Both the position numbers and the translations under genes were made by a program. Shown one piece after another: positions 1 to 5,020 of a DNA stretch of 5,411 nt. The DNA comes from an uncultured Clostridia bacterium. GTDB lineage: Bacteria > Bacillota_A > Clostridia > Oscillospirales > Oscillospiraceae. The stretch lies in NCBI GenBank assembly GCA_946405325.1, contig CAMJGU010000072.1:1-5411 (forward strand). Reading direction: 5' to 3'. The notes under the pieces are model-generated. The model ran no database searches. It was not told where the DNA came from and worked only from the letters and a program-made list of their open reading frames with translations. How positions within the stretch are numbered: position 1 is the first letter of the stretch; each line of letters starts with the position of its first letter.

Positions 1-26
1 GCGAGTACGAGCTGATCGAGGTTTGA
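1..26 (+). CDS. C-terminal end of an unidentified plus-strand gene (partial)
   Basis: The reading frame beginning at base 3 gives Glu-Tyr-Glu-Leu-Ile-Glu-Val followed by TGA at 24-26. It is then followed after 11 nt by a strong rho-independent terminator hairpin (38-69). A short open tail ending just before a terminator is what the 3' end of a convergent gene would look like. Only seven residues are visible, so the product cannot be identified, and the frame could be chance. The call rests mainly on the position of the terminator. Confidence 0.4.
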
Positions 27-37
27 CGCAAGGCATC

Positions 38-69
38 AAAAAAGCAACCCGTTTTCGGGTTGCTTTTTT
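38..69. terminator. Bidirectional rho-independent terminator
   Basis: The arms GCAACCCG (44-51) and CGGGTTGC (56-63) form a perfect 8-bp stem around a TTTT loop. The stem is preceded by six A (38-43) and followed by six T (64-69), so a run of U follows the hairpin on either strand. It lies 11 nt after the presumed plus-strand stop (24-26) and directly beyond the minus-strand stop of the rsgI-like gene (71-73). One element therefore probably ends both convergent transcripts. Confidence 0.9.
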
Positions 70-70
70 C

Positions 71-1165
71 TTATCGCTGCGGCGGCATGGCGCCGGGACC
101 GGGCATCCCGCCCTGCGGGGGCTGTTGATTGCCCTGCGGGGGCTGGAGGGCATCCTGCGGAGCCATCGCCATCGGGCCGCTGCCCTGCGGGGACTGTCCG
201 CCGGACAAAGCACCGTCCTGCATGGGCTGATTATCGGGCATAGCGCCCTCCGGCAGGGCGGGGCGCTCCATATCGGTGCGCTCTTCCGCGAAGTCGTCCC
301 GCGCTTCGGGCGGTTCCCGGTCGTCCGAATCTTCGCGGTCGTCCTCGCGAGCATCGTCGATCTCCCCGCGCGGGGGCTGTCCGCGGTTCTCCGGCAGCGC
401 AGGCGGCGTCTCACCGTCCGTCGGCGGCGTCGGCTGCTCGCCGTTCGGCGCAAACGCCGGGCGCTCGTCCAGATCGCGCGCGTCGCTCTCCTCGGGCGGC
501 TGCGGCTCGTCGGGCTCTGTCCGCTCATCCGCGTCCTCGGCGTGCCAGCGTCCACCGCCGCGCTCAAACGCCCACCGGCCTGCGCTCATATCCTGCTCGC
601 CCGCTTCGCGGCGCTCGTCGCGGCTGATCTCCAGTGTGACCAACTCCATATCGCCGCGCTCGCGGCGCTCCATGCCGCGCTCCACCGCGTCCTGTAAGTC
701 CGCGCTGCGCTTTTCGTTCTCGCCCGTGACGCCCGCGACCACGGTGGACGCGCCCTCCATGCGCGTCATCGCGGCGTCCACGGCGTCCTCCACCTTCATG
801 CGGCGGATATCGGCGGAGAGCTCCTGCGCCAGCACAGCGGAGTCCTCGTCCAGCGCGCGCACCTTCACCACGCGGCCCATACGGTTGACCGCCAGCTCCA
901 CCGAGGTCTCCTCGGTGTCCAGCGTCACATAGGACGCCTCGGCGACGTTGGTGTAGGTGTACGCGCCGCCGGTGACCGCCAGCGCCAGCGCCGCCGCGAC
1001 CGCCGTGCGCGCGATGCGCCTGCCCTGCGTCGGGAACGCGACCACCTTCTCATTCAGTTCAATGGTCGTGCCGACCTCGCCGAGCTGCTTCGTCTTGACG
1101 ACCAGGCCGTCCTCGCGCAGCGCGGCGGCGTAGCCGTCGCGTACTTCCAATATGATCGCTTTCAT
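71..1165 (-). CDS. rsgI: RsgI-family membrane anti-sigma factor (partner of SigI), atypical
   Basis: This 364-residue protein is expected to hold SigI at the inner face of the membrane and release it on an envelope signal. Residues 1-47 fit the RsgI N-terminal sigma-binding domain (MKAIILEVRDGYAAALREDG). Residues about 52-70 are a single hydrophobic segment, predicted to be membrane-spanning. Residues about 75-180 match the outside RsgI domain (YVTLDTEETSVELAVNRMGRVV). Residues about 205-310 are rich in Asp, Glu, Arg and Pro, and 320-364 are a Pro-Gln-Gly-rich tail. The conserved DINPS motif, whose Asn-Pro bond is the known self-cleavage site of characterised RsgI proteins, reads DTEETS here. 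There is no Cys, no Lys after residue 152, and no recognisable carbohydrate-binding or catalytic domain in the tail. The start follows AGGAGG (1175-1180) by 9 nt. The gap to the sigI stop is 4 nt, so translational coupling is likely. The family call is firm; the signal sensed is unknown. Confidence 0.88.
   Translation of the reverse strand: MKAIILEVRDGYAAALREDGLVVKTKQLGEVGTTIELNEKVVAFPTQGRRIARTAVAAALALAVTGGAYTYTNVAEASYVTLDTEETSVELAVNRMGRVVKVRALDEDSAVLAQELSADIRRMKVEDAVDAAMTRMEGASTVVAGVTGENEKRSADLQDAVERGMERRERGDMELVTLEISRDERREAGEQDMSAGRWAFERGGGRWHAEDADERTEPDEPQPPEESDARDLDERPAFAPNGEQPTPPTDGETPPALPENRGQPPRGEIDDAREDDREDSDDREPPEARDDFAEERTDMERPALPEGAMPDNQPMQDGALSGGQSPQGSGPMAMAPQDALQPPQGNQQPPQGGMPGPGAMPPQR
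111..196. repeat. Short direct repeats coding for Pro-Gln-Gly units in the RsgI tail
   Basis: CCCTGCGGGGGCTG occurs at 111-124 and again, identically, at 132-145, which is a 21-bp (seven-codon) period. A one-mismatch copy, CCCTGCGGGGACTG, lies at 183-196. On the coding (minus) strand these give repeated Gln-(Pro/Ser)-Pro-Gln-Gly units. The in-frame spacing fits slippage or duplication within a low-complexity tail. Confidence 0.7.
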
Positions 1166-1169
1166 TCGA

Positions 1170-1895
1170 TCACGCCTCCTTCACATAGGCCAGATAGCCC
1201 GCGAGAATGGGAAAATCGCCGTCTAATATCTCCGCGCCCGCGATGATGTACTTGCGGTGGCGCTCCAGAATCTTGCGCACCACGCCGCTCTCGGCGCTCA
1301 GCTCCTTGATGGGCAGCAGGTGCGCGAGGCGCATCTTCGCCAGCAGCACCACGCTTGCGATCAGCGTGCGGATCGCGACGCCGCAGCTTCGCTTGGTCTT
1401 GTCCGCCTTGGGCGACGCCTCCGCGAGGTCGAAGAACGAGAAGCCATAGCCGTGCAGAATCTCCTGCATCTCCTCGATCTCGGCGCGGGCGCGCTCCGCG
1501 GTGTCGTCGGCGGCGTCCGCCGCCTCCTCGCCCATGCGCTGCTGCACCGCCAGCTCCACGCCGCCCGCCGTGTCGTCGTCCAGCGAACCGTCGAACGCAT
1601 CGGGCGTCACCGCCAGTTCGTCGTAGCGGGACTGGGAGCGGATATAGTCCAGAATGCGCCGCTTGATGACGATGGCGGCGAGGCCGTGGAACGAGCCCTT
1701 TCCGCCCTCAAAATCGCGCACCGCCTCGGAAAAGGCGAGCAGCGCGATGCTCCATTCGTCGTCGCTGTCGGTGATGTAGCGGTGCGTCGTCTCCGACGCG
1801 CAGCGCAGGATAAACGAGCGGTTCGCCTCGATGAGATCGGCGAGCGCGTTCTCGTCCTCTTTCGCCTTCATCACGTTTTGTTCCAGATCGTTCAC
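1170..1895 (-). CDS. sigI: RNA polymerase sigma factor, SigI family
   Basis: This alternative sigma factor is cytoplasmic and normally controlled by RsgI. With the GTG start at 1893-1895 it is 241 residues, close to the roughly 250 of Bacillus SigI. Residues about 15-90 fit sigma region 2: DDEWSIALLAFSEAV (45-59), then IKRRILDYIRSQSRYD (77-92). A variable Asp/Ala/Glu-rich linker covers 93-143. Residues about 148-236 match the SigI-specific C-terminal DNA-binding region, with GYGFSFFDLAEASPK (149-163) and ILERHRKYIIAGAEILDGDF (209-228). The GTG start was chosen because it gives the usual SigI N-terminal length, has AAGGGG (1904-1909) 8 nt upstream, and lies downstream of a good sigma-A-type promoter (1932-1960). 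An in-frame ATG at 1977-1979, preceded by a perfect AGGAGG (1989-1994), would add 28 residues that do not resemble the family. The gene is in an operon with the rsgI-like gene. Product call firm, start uncertain. Confidence 0.9.
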   Translation of the reverse strand: MNDLEQNVMKAKEDENALADLIEANRSFILRCASETTHRYITDSDDEWSIALLAFSEAVRDFEGGKGSFHGLAAIVIKRRILDYIRSQSRYDELAVTPDAFDGSLDDDTAGGVELAVQQRMGEEAADAADDTAERARAEIEEMQEILHGYGFSFFDLAEASPKADKTKRSCGVAIRTLIASVVLLAKMRLAHLLPIKELSAESGVVRKILERHRKYIIAGAEILDGDFPILAGYLAYVKEA

Positions 1896-1931
1896 GGCGG
1901 TTTCCCCTTTGTGCCCAGAATACTTTATGGT

Positions 1932-1960
1932 ATCATAGCAGTTTTCCGGGAAAACCGCAA
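1932..1960 (-). promoter_or_regulatory. Sigma-A-type promoter for sigI-rsgI (extended -10)
   Basis: Read on the minus strand, TTGCGG (1955-1960) is separated by exactly 17 bp from TATGAT (1932-1937), and the -10 is preceded by TGC, giving an extended -10 motif. Transcription would begin near 1925, about 30 nt ahead of the GTG start at 1895. If the ATG at 1979 is the true start, this element lies inside the coding sequence, which makes it the main argument for the shorter protein. Confidence 0.6.
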
Positions 1961-1979
1961 GCGCGGCGTTGGTTCCCAT

Positions 1980-1994
1980 CCGTCTCCCCCTCCT
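1980..1994 (-). promoter_or_regulatory. Strong ribosome binding site before the alternative sigI start (ATG 1979)
   Basis: AGGAGG (1989-1994 on the minus strand) lies 9 nt before the in-frame ATG at 1977-1979. By itself this is a better site than the AAGGGG before GTG 1895. It is listed because it decides between two sigI starts 28 codons apart. The short stretch is purine-rich, so a chance match is possible. Confidence 0.4.
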
Positions 1995-2012
1995 GGTTTC
2001 TTCACTAGTTCA

Positions 2013-2041
2013 TTCGGAAGCCTCGGCGCAAAAACCGGGGT
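2013..2041 (-). promoter_or_regulatory. Possible SigI-type autoregulatory promoter
   Basis: On the minus strand, ACCCC (2037-2041) is followed after 20 nt by CGAA (2013-2016). SigI promoters of Bacillus and cellulolytic clostridia are known for a C-rich ACCCC-like -35 and a CGAA-like -10, and sigI genes often activate themselves. The element lies just downstream of the preceding gene's terminator and about 33 nt before the ATG at 1979, so its position is sensible. The motifs are short, the region is GC-rich, and I am not certain of the family's exact spacing, so this is tentative. Confidence 0.25.
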
Positions 2042-2049
2042 CGCGGCGT

Positions 2050-2079
2050 AAAAAACAGGGACGGCTTGTGCCGTCCCTG
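2050..2079 (-). terminator. Rho-independent terminator of the racemase gene
   Basis: CAGGGACGGC (2056-2065) and GCCGTCCCTG (2070-2079) form a perfect 10-bp stem with a 4-nt loop. On the minus strand the stem is followed by six T (complement of 2050-2055). It begins 13 nt after the racemase stop codon (2093-2095). The plus-strand side has no T run, so it should act mainly on minus-strand transcripts. Confidence 0.9.
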
Positions 2080-2092
2080 CTCTCTTCTCTTG

Positions 2093-2890
2093 TTACAGCT
2101 CCACTTCCACCGGCTCGTCCAGCGTGACGCTGCCGCCGATGTAGGCCGCCGTGACCGCGCCGCCGCGGCGCTCCACCGTGGCGCGCACCGTACCGGCGGG
2201 CTGAACGTAATCGCGCTCAAAAACGCCGTCGGTCTGCTCGGCGCTCTCCGCCGCGGCCGCCGCCAGAGAGCCGCTGCCGCAGCTGCCCTCCCAGACCAGC
2301 GTACCCGCCGCGGGGACCTTGACCAACGGGGTCATGCGCCCGTCGTGCAGGAAAATGACGCCGTAGGCCTCCACACCCGCGAAGCCGCCCTGGTCGCGCG
2401 GAGCGTTGATGATCGGCTCCGCCTTGTCCATCACCGCCGCGTCCGGCTGACGGTGGGTGACATAGTGGACGATGCCGCCGAGATCCACCAGCGTGCCCTC
2501 CACGCCGTCGACCGTGACCTTGCCCGCCACGCGGGGCAGGGGCATGGCGGCGCGGGCGGTGCCCGCCTCCACGTCCAGATCGACCGCCACCGGGCGGTCG
2601 CTGCCGCTGACCTCCAGCGTCAGGTGCTGCTTGCCGGTCAGACCGCGCCGATGCGCCGTCAGCATCCCGTAGGCGCGGCTGGCGTTGCCGCAGAACTCGC
2701 CGCCCGCCATCTCCATGTGGCCGTCGTAGCCCTCGTTCACGTCGCAGGCGAAGCCCACCTGCTCGGCGGCAAAGCTCTCGATCTCCATCAGCTTCGACGC
2801 GACGGCGGGCCGCTCCGCCTTCGGCACGGGGTCAAGCACATACAGCGTGATGTTTCCCGCGGGATTCGCGCGGACAACGTGGTATTTCAT
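2093..2890 (-). CDS. DapF-fold cofactor-independent amino-acid racemase, CntK/histidine-racemase-like
   Basis: This 265-residue cytoplasmic protein belongs to the PLP-independent DapF superfamily, which inverts an amino-acid alpha-carbon with two cysteines. Cys67 lies in GGEFCGNASRAYG and Cys204 in LVWEGSCGSGSLA. True diaminopimelate epimerase has a HGLGNDF-like N-terminus and an ERGxGET motif before the second Cys. Here these read ANPAGNITLYVLD (8-20) and AAGTLVWEGSC. From memory, Staphylococcus CntK (histidine racemase of the staphylopine pathway) has NPSGNMTILV, EQVGF, GNEFCGNA and LIWENSCGSG at the matching places. Its catalytic Cys72, Cys211, Glu46 and Glu208 would correspond to Cys67, Cys204, Glu43 and Glu201. 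No nicotianamine-synthase-like or opine-dehydrogenase-like gene is nearby, so the pathway is unknown. Automatic pipelines may call it dapF. The ATG has AAGGAGG (2901-2907) 10 nt upstream. It is monocistronic, with its own promoter and terminator. Superfamily certain, substrate inferred. Confidence 0.88.
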   Translation of the reverse strand: MKYHVVRANPAGNITLYVLDPVPKAERPAVASKLMEIESFAAEQVGFACDVNEGYDGHMEMAGGEFCGNASRAYGMLTAHRRGLTGKQHLTLEVSGSDRPVAVDLDVEAGTARAAMPLPRVAGKVTVDGVEGTLVDLGGIVHYVTHRQPDAAVMDKAEPIINAPRDQGGFAGVEAYGVIFLHDGRMTPLVKVPAAGTLVWEGSCGSGSLAAAAAESAEQTDGVFERDYVQPAGTVRATVERRGGAVTAAYIGGSVTLDEPVEVEL

Positions 2891-2920
2891 GGGTCATGCG
2901 CCTCCTTCAAAATTTTTATC

Positions 2921-2949
2921 ATTATAGCACACTTTTTGTCTGTTGTCTC
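2921..2949 (-). promoter_or_regulatory. Sigma-A-type promoter of the racemase gene
   Basis: On the minus strand, GAGACA (2944-2949) is followed after 17 bp by a perfect TATAAT (2921-2926) preceded by TGC (extended -10). Transcription would start near 2914, leaving a leader of roughly 25 nt that contains the AAGGAGG ribosome binding site. The -35 is weak (4 of 6 matches to TTGACA), which the extended -10 may offset. Confidence 0.7.
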
Positions 2950-2957
2950 GCTTTTTT

Positions 2958-2986
2958 CAAAGAAAATCCGCGGAATTTCCGCGGAT
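2958..2986 (-). terminator. Rho-independent terminator of the kinase-mnmA operon
   Basis: ATCCGCGG (2966-2973) and CCGCGGAT (2979-2986) form a perfect 8-bp stem around a 5-nt loop. On the minus strand it is followed by TTTTCTTTG, a U-rich tail. It lies 56 nt beyond the mnmA stop and immediately upstream of the racemase promoter, so it separates the two transcription units. The plus-strand side lacks a T run. Confidence 0.75.
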
Positions 2987-2997
2987 CTTCTCGCGAC

Positions 2998-3036
2998 ACA
3001 ATAACAAATACAAATACAATAACAAATACAAATACA
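2998..3036. repeat. AT-rich 18-bp tandem repeat between mnmA and its terminator
   Basis: The unit ACAATAACAAATACAAAT occurs twice in perfect tandem (2998-3015 and 3016-3033), followed by three bases of a third copy (3034-3036). Within each unit a 6-bp motif (ACAAAT) is itself doubled. It lies entirely in the 56-nt gap between the mnmA stop (3043-3045) and the terminator stem. In the mRNA it would be an unstructured U-rich 3' trailer. The plus-strand frames through it encode only Thr/Asn/Ile/Gln-type repeats and look non-coding. Confidence 0.85.
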
Positions 3037-3042
3037 TTCTTT

Positions 3043-4095
3043 TTATACGATGGTGCCGCCGCCGACGACGGAATCTCCGTCATAAAACACCACTGCCTGT
3101 CCCGCGGTGATCGCCCGCTGGGGTTCGTCGAAGTCCACCCGCGCCGTACCGTCGCCGCTCGGCGTCACGGTCGCCGCCGCCTCGCGCTGGCTGTAGCGCG
3201 TCTTGGCGGTCACGCGGAGGGGCGCGGTCGGCTCCGGCTCGATCCAGTTGAGCCGCGCCGCCGTCAGCTTCGTCGAAAACAGATCCGCGTCGTCCCCCAG
3301 CAGCACCGTGTTCGTTTTCGCGTCCTTGGAGATCACGTACCGCCGCTGCGGCGCGCTGACGCCGAGACCCTTGCGCTGGCCCGTGGTGTAGGCCACCAAG
3401 CCCTTGTGCCGCCCCAGCACAGCGCCGCTCTTGTCCACAAAGTCACCCTCTGTCAGCGATACATGCCCGTAGCGTTGCAGGAAGTTGACATAATCTCCGT
3501 CCGGTACGAAGCAGATGTCCTGCGAGTCCGGCTTTTCGGCGTTGATGAGTCCCGCCTCCGCCGCCGTCGCGCGGATGGTGGGCTTGTCGTACTCGCCCAC
3601 CGGCAGCAGCAAATGCGCGAGCTGCTCCTGCGTGAGCTGATAGAGCACGTAGCTCTGGTCCTTGCCCCGATCCTTGCCGCGCAGGAGATGGTAACGCCCG
3701 TCCTCGAAGCGCACGCGGGCGTAGTGCCCCGTGGCGATGTAATCATAGCCCAGCGTCAGCGCACGGTCGAGGAACGCGCCGAACTTGAGGCAGCGGTTGC
3801 AGTCGATGCAGGGGTTGGGCGTATGTCCCGCGCAATACTCCGCGACGAAGTAGTCCATCACGTCGCGCGCAAAGCGCTCGGTCTCGTTGAACACGTAGAA
3901 GTCCATGCCGAGGCGGTAGGCGACGCTGCGGGCGTCCTCCGCGTCATCGGCGGAGCAGCAGCCGCCCTCCGCCGTCTCGCCGTCGTAGAGCTTCATCATC
4001 GCGCCGGTGCAGTCATAGCCCTGCCGTTTGAGCAAAAGCGCGGCGGCGCTGGAATCCACGCCGCCGCTCATGGCGATCAATACTTTCTTTGCCAT
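3043..4095 (-). CDS. mnmA: tRNA-specific 2-thiouridylase MnmA
   Basis: MnmA adenylates and then thiolates U34 of tRNAs for Lys, Glu and Gln, taking sulfur as persulfide, and acts in the cytoplasm. The protein is 350 residues, normal for the family. The ATP-binding PP-loop is SGGVDSS (10-16). A GGCCSADDAEDA segment (44-55) is of the type seen in clostridial MnmA. The two catalytic cysteines are Cys96 in TPNPCIDCN and Cys195 in KPDSQDICF. The tRNA-binding centre includes DQSYVLYQL (146-154), and TTGQRKGLG precedes the C-terminal beta-barrel. The ATG has AAGGA (4105-4109) 9 nt upstream, overlapping the stop codon of the upstream kinase gene, so the two are co-transcribed and probably translationally coupled. 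The cysteine desulfurase often found next to mnmA in Bacillota is not in the window. The gene appears complete and intact. Confidence 0.97.
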   Translation of the reverse strand: MAKKVLIAMSGGVDSSAAALLLKRQGYDCTGAMMKLYDGETAEGGCCSADDAEDARSVAYRLGMDFYVFNETERFARDVMDYFVAEYCAGHTPNPCIDCNRCLKFGAFLDRALTLGYDYIATGHYARVRFEDGRYHLLRGKDRGKDQSYVLYQLTQEQLAHLLLPVGEYDKPTIRATAAEAGLINAEKPDSQDICFVPDGDYVNFLQRYGHVSLTEGDFVDKSGAVLGRHKGLVAYTTGQRKGLGVSAPQRRYVISKDAKTNTVLLGDDADLFSTKLTAARLNWIEPEPTAPLRVTAKTRYSQREAAATVTPSGDGTARVDFDEPQRAITAGQAVVFYDGDSVVGGGTIV

Positions 4096-4107
4096 AGTTT
4101 GCAGTCC

Positions 4108-4932
4108 TTAATCCAGATATTGGTAGGTGAACGCCGACGCGCTCAGCGCGTCCGACAGCTCCAGCAGCGTACGGTTGAACCCGCCGCTGTAGGAGACCTT
4201 GGGCTGGCGCATGGTCGCGCCCGCCGCGCGCTCGTTGGGCAGCGCCACGGTGAACGTCGCGCCTTTTCCCTCCTCGGACTGCGCCACGATGCTGCCGCCG
4301 TGGCCCTGTGCGATGCGGCGGCAGATGGCGAGGCCAAGGCCGACGCCGTGGGGCGGCGGATCCATGGCGTCCGTCTCCAGAAAGCGGTCAAAGACGTGCT
4401 CCAGCTTCTCCGGCGCGATGCCGCGGCCCGTGTCCGAAACCGACAGATACACCCGCTGGGGCGTCACGCGCACGCGCACGTCGACGCTGCCGCCCTTGGG
4501 CGTGAACTTGAGCGCGTTGGACAGCAGGTTCAGCAACAGCCGCTCGATGCGCTCGGCGTCCATGGCGATGACCTGCCCCGGCTTGTCGCACTGGAAGGTC
4601 AGCGTCACACCCTCTGCCTCAAAGAGCGCCTCCGCCTTTTCGCACACGCTCCGCACTACGCCCACGATATCGTCGTTGGCAAGCGCGAACCGGCCCGTCT
4701 CGGCAAGGCCCGCCGCGTCGGTCAGGTTGCCGATGACGCGGTACATTCGATAATAGCTCTGGGTAAAAATCGCGGCGTTCCGGTCGACGCTCGCGTCCTG
4801 CTCCCGCGCCTCCGGCGGCGCGAGGCGGTTTGCCGCGGCGTAGACGTTCGCCATCGCGCCGCGCAGCTCCTGCGCGACGTTCGGCAGCACCTCGGTCAAA
4901 AGGCGCAGTTCTTCTTCCGTATAATCTCTCAT
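4108..4932 (-). CDS. Soluble histidine-kinase-like protein lacking the phosphoacceptor histidine
   Basis: With the ATG at 4930-4932 this is a 274-residue protein with no membrane segment and no recognisable sensor domain. Residues about 5-75 look like a HisKA dimerisation helix pair, but the H-box reads NVAQELRGAM (18-27) with Gln21 where the phosphorylated His is expected. The ATP-binding domain is intact by motif: N-box LLLNLLSNALKFTPKGG (132-148), G1 box DTGRGI (167-172), F box VFDRF (180-184) and G2 box GVGLGLAICRRIAQGHGG (196-213). A 40-residue C-terminal tail (about 235-274, with YSGGFNRTLLELSDAL) lies beyond the ATPase domain and I do not recognise it. The start was chosen because AGGGG lies 8 nt upstream; a GTG at 4963-4965 in the same frame has no such site. 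It is upstream of mnmA in one operon, with no response regulator in view. It may act as a pseudokinase, a partner to another kinase, or an ATPase-type regulator. Confidence 0.85.
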   Translation of the reverse strand: MRDYTEEELRLLTEVLPNVAQELRGAMANVYAAANRLAPPEAREQDASVDRNAAIFTQSYYRMYRVIGNLTDAAGLAETGRFALANDDIVGVVRSVCEKAEALFEAEGVTLTFQCDKPGQVIAMDAERIERLLLNLLSNALKFTPKGGSVDVRVRVTPQRVYLSVSDTGRGIAPEKLEHVFDRFLETDAMDPPPHGVGLGLAICRRIAQGHGGSIVAQSEEGKGATFTVALPNERAAGATMRQPKVSYSGGFNRTLLELSDALSASAFTYQYLD

Positions 4933-4952
4933 CGTCATATCCCCTGTAGTTT

Positions 4953-4965
4953 GTGCGTTTCGCAC
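4953..4965. other. Short inverted repeat in the kinase mRNA leader
   Basis: GTGCG (4953-4957) and CGCAC (4961-4965) form a 5-bp GC-rich stem around a 3-nt loop, about 20 nt upstream of the kinase start codon and just ahead of its ribosome binding site. It has no T run on either side, so it is not a terminator. It could be a small leader hairpin or simply chance. Confidence 0.3.
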
Positions 4966-4991
4966 CGTTCACACATGGAAATCACAGGGTA

Positions 4992-5020
4992 AGGATAGCA
5001 AAGTTTTGTCGAAAACACAA
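4992..5020 (-). promoter_or_regulatory. Candidate promoter of the kinase-mnmA operon
   Basis: On the minus strand, TTGTGT (5015-5020) is followed after 17 bp by TATCCT (4992-4997), preceded by TGC as an extended -10. The predicted start near 4985 leaves a leader of about 50 nt before the ATG at 4932. Both hexamers are imperfect, so this is the weakest of the sigma-A-type promoters listed. Part of it overlaps a direct-repeat pair that may be an operator. Confidence 0.45.

Noticed and set aside
23..932. Plus-strand open frames opposite the rsgI-like gene
   Set aside because: One is almost all Ser/Arg/Ala and the other is Arg/Leu/Ala-rich; neither has a ribosome site or domain. One starts inside the terminator region. 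They mirror the biased RsgI tail.
1257..2051. Plus-strand open frame opposite sigI
   Set aside because: The minus strand here has clear SigI motifs from end to end. The plus frame gives a low-complexity Arg/Leu/Ala/His product and crosses the sigI promoter region without its own start signals.
2093..2890. Calling the racemase a plain diaminopimelate epimerase (dapF)
   Set aside because: The two Cys motifs fit the superfamily, but the HGLGNDF and ERGxGET signatures of DapF are replaced by CntK-like ones, so the standard name would overstate the substrate.
2998..3036. The AT-rich repeat as a CRISPR array or attachment site
   Set aside because: The units are directly tandem with no spacers, too short and AT-rich for CRISPR repeats, and there is no integrase or tRNA gene beside them.
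2896..4992. A plus-strand open frame of almost 700 codons opposite mnmA and the kinase
   Set aside because: It has no ribosome binding site, begins in the racemase leader, runs through the AT-rich tandem repeat and the gap between two genes, and its product is an Arg/His/Ala/Val/Leu-rich mixture with no motif. Mirror frames of GC-biased genes often stay open.
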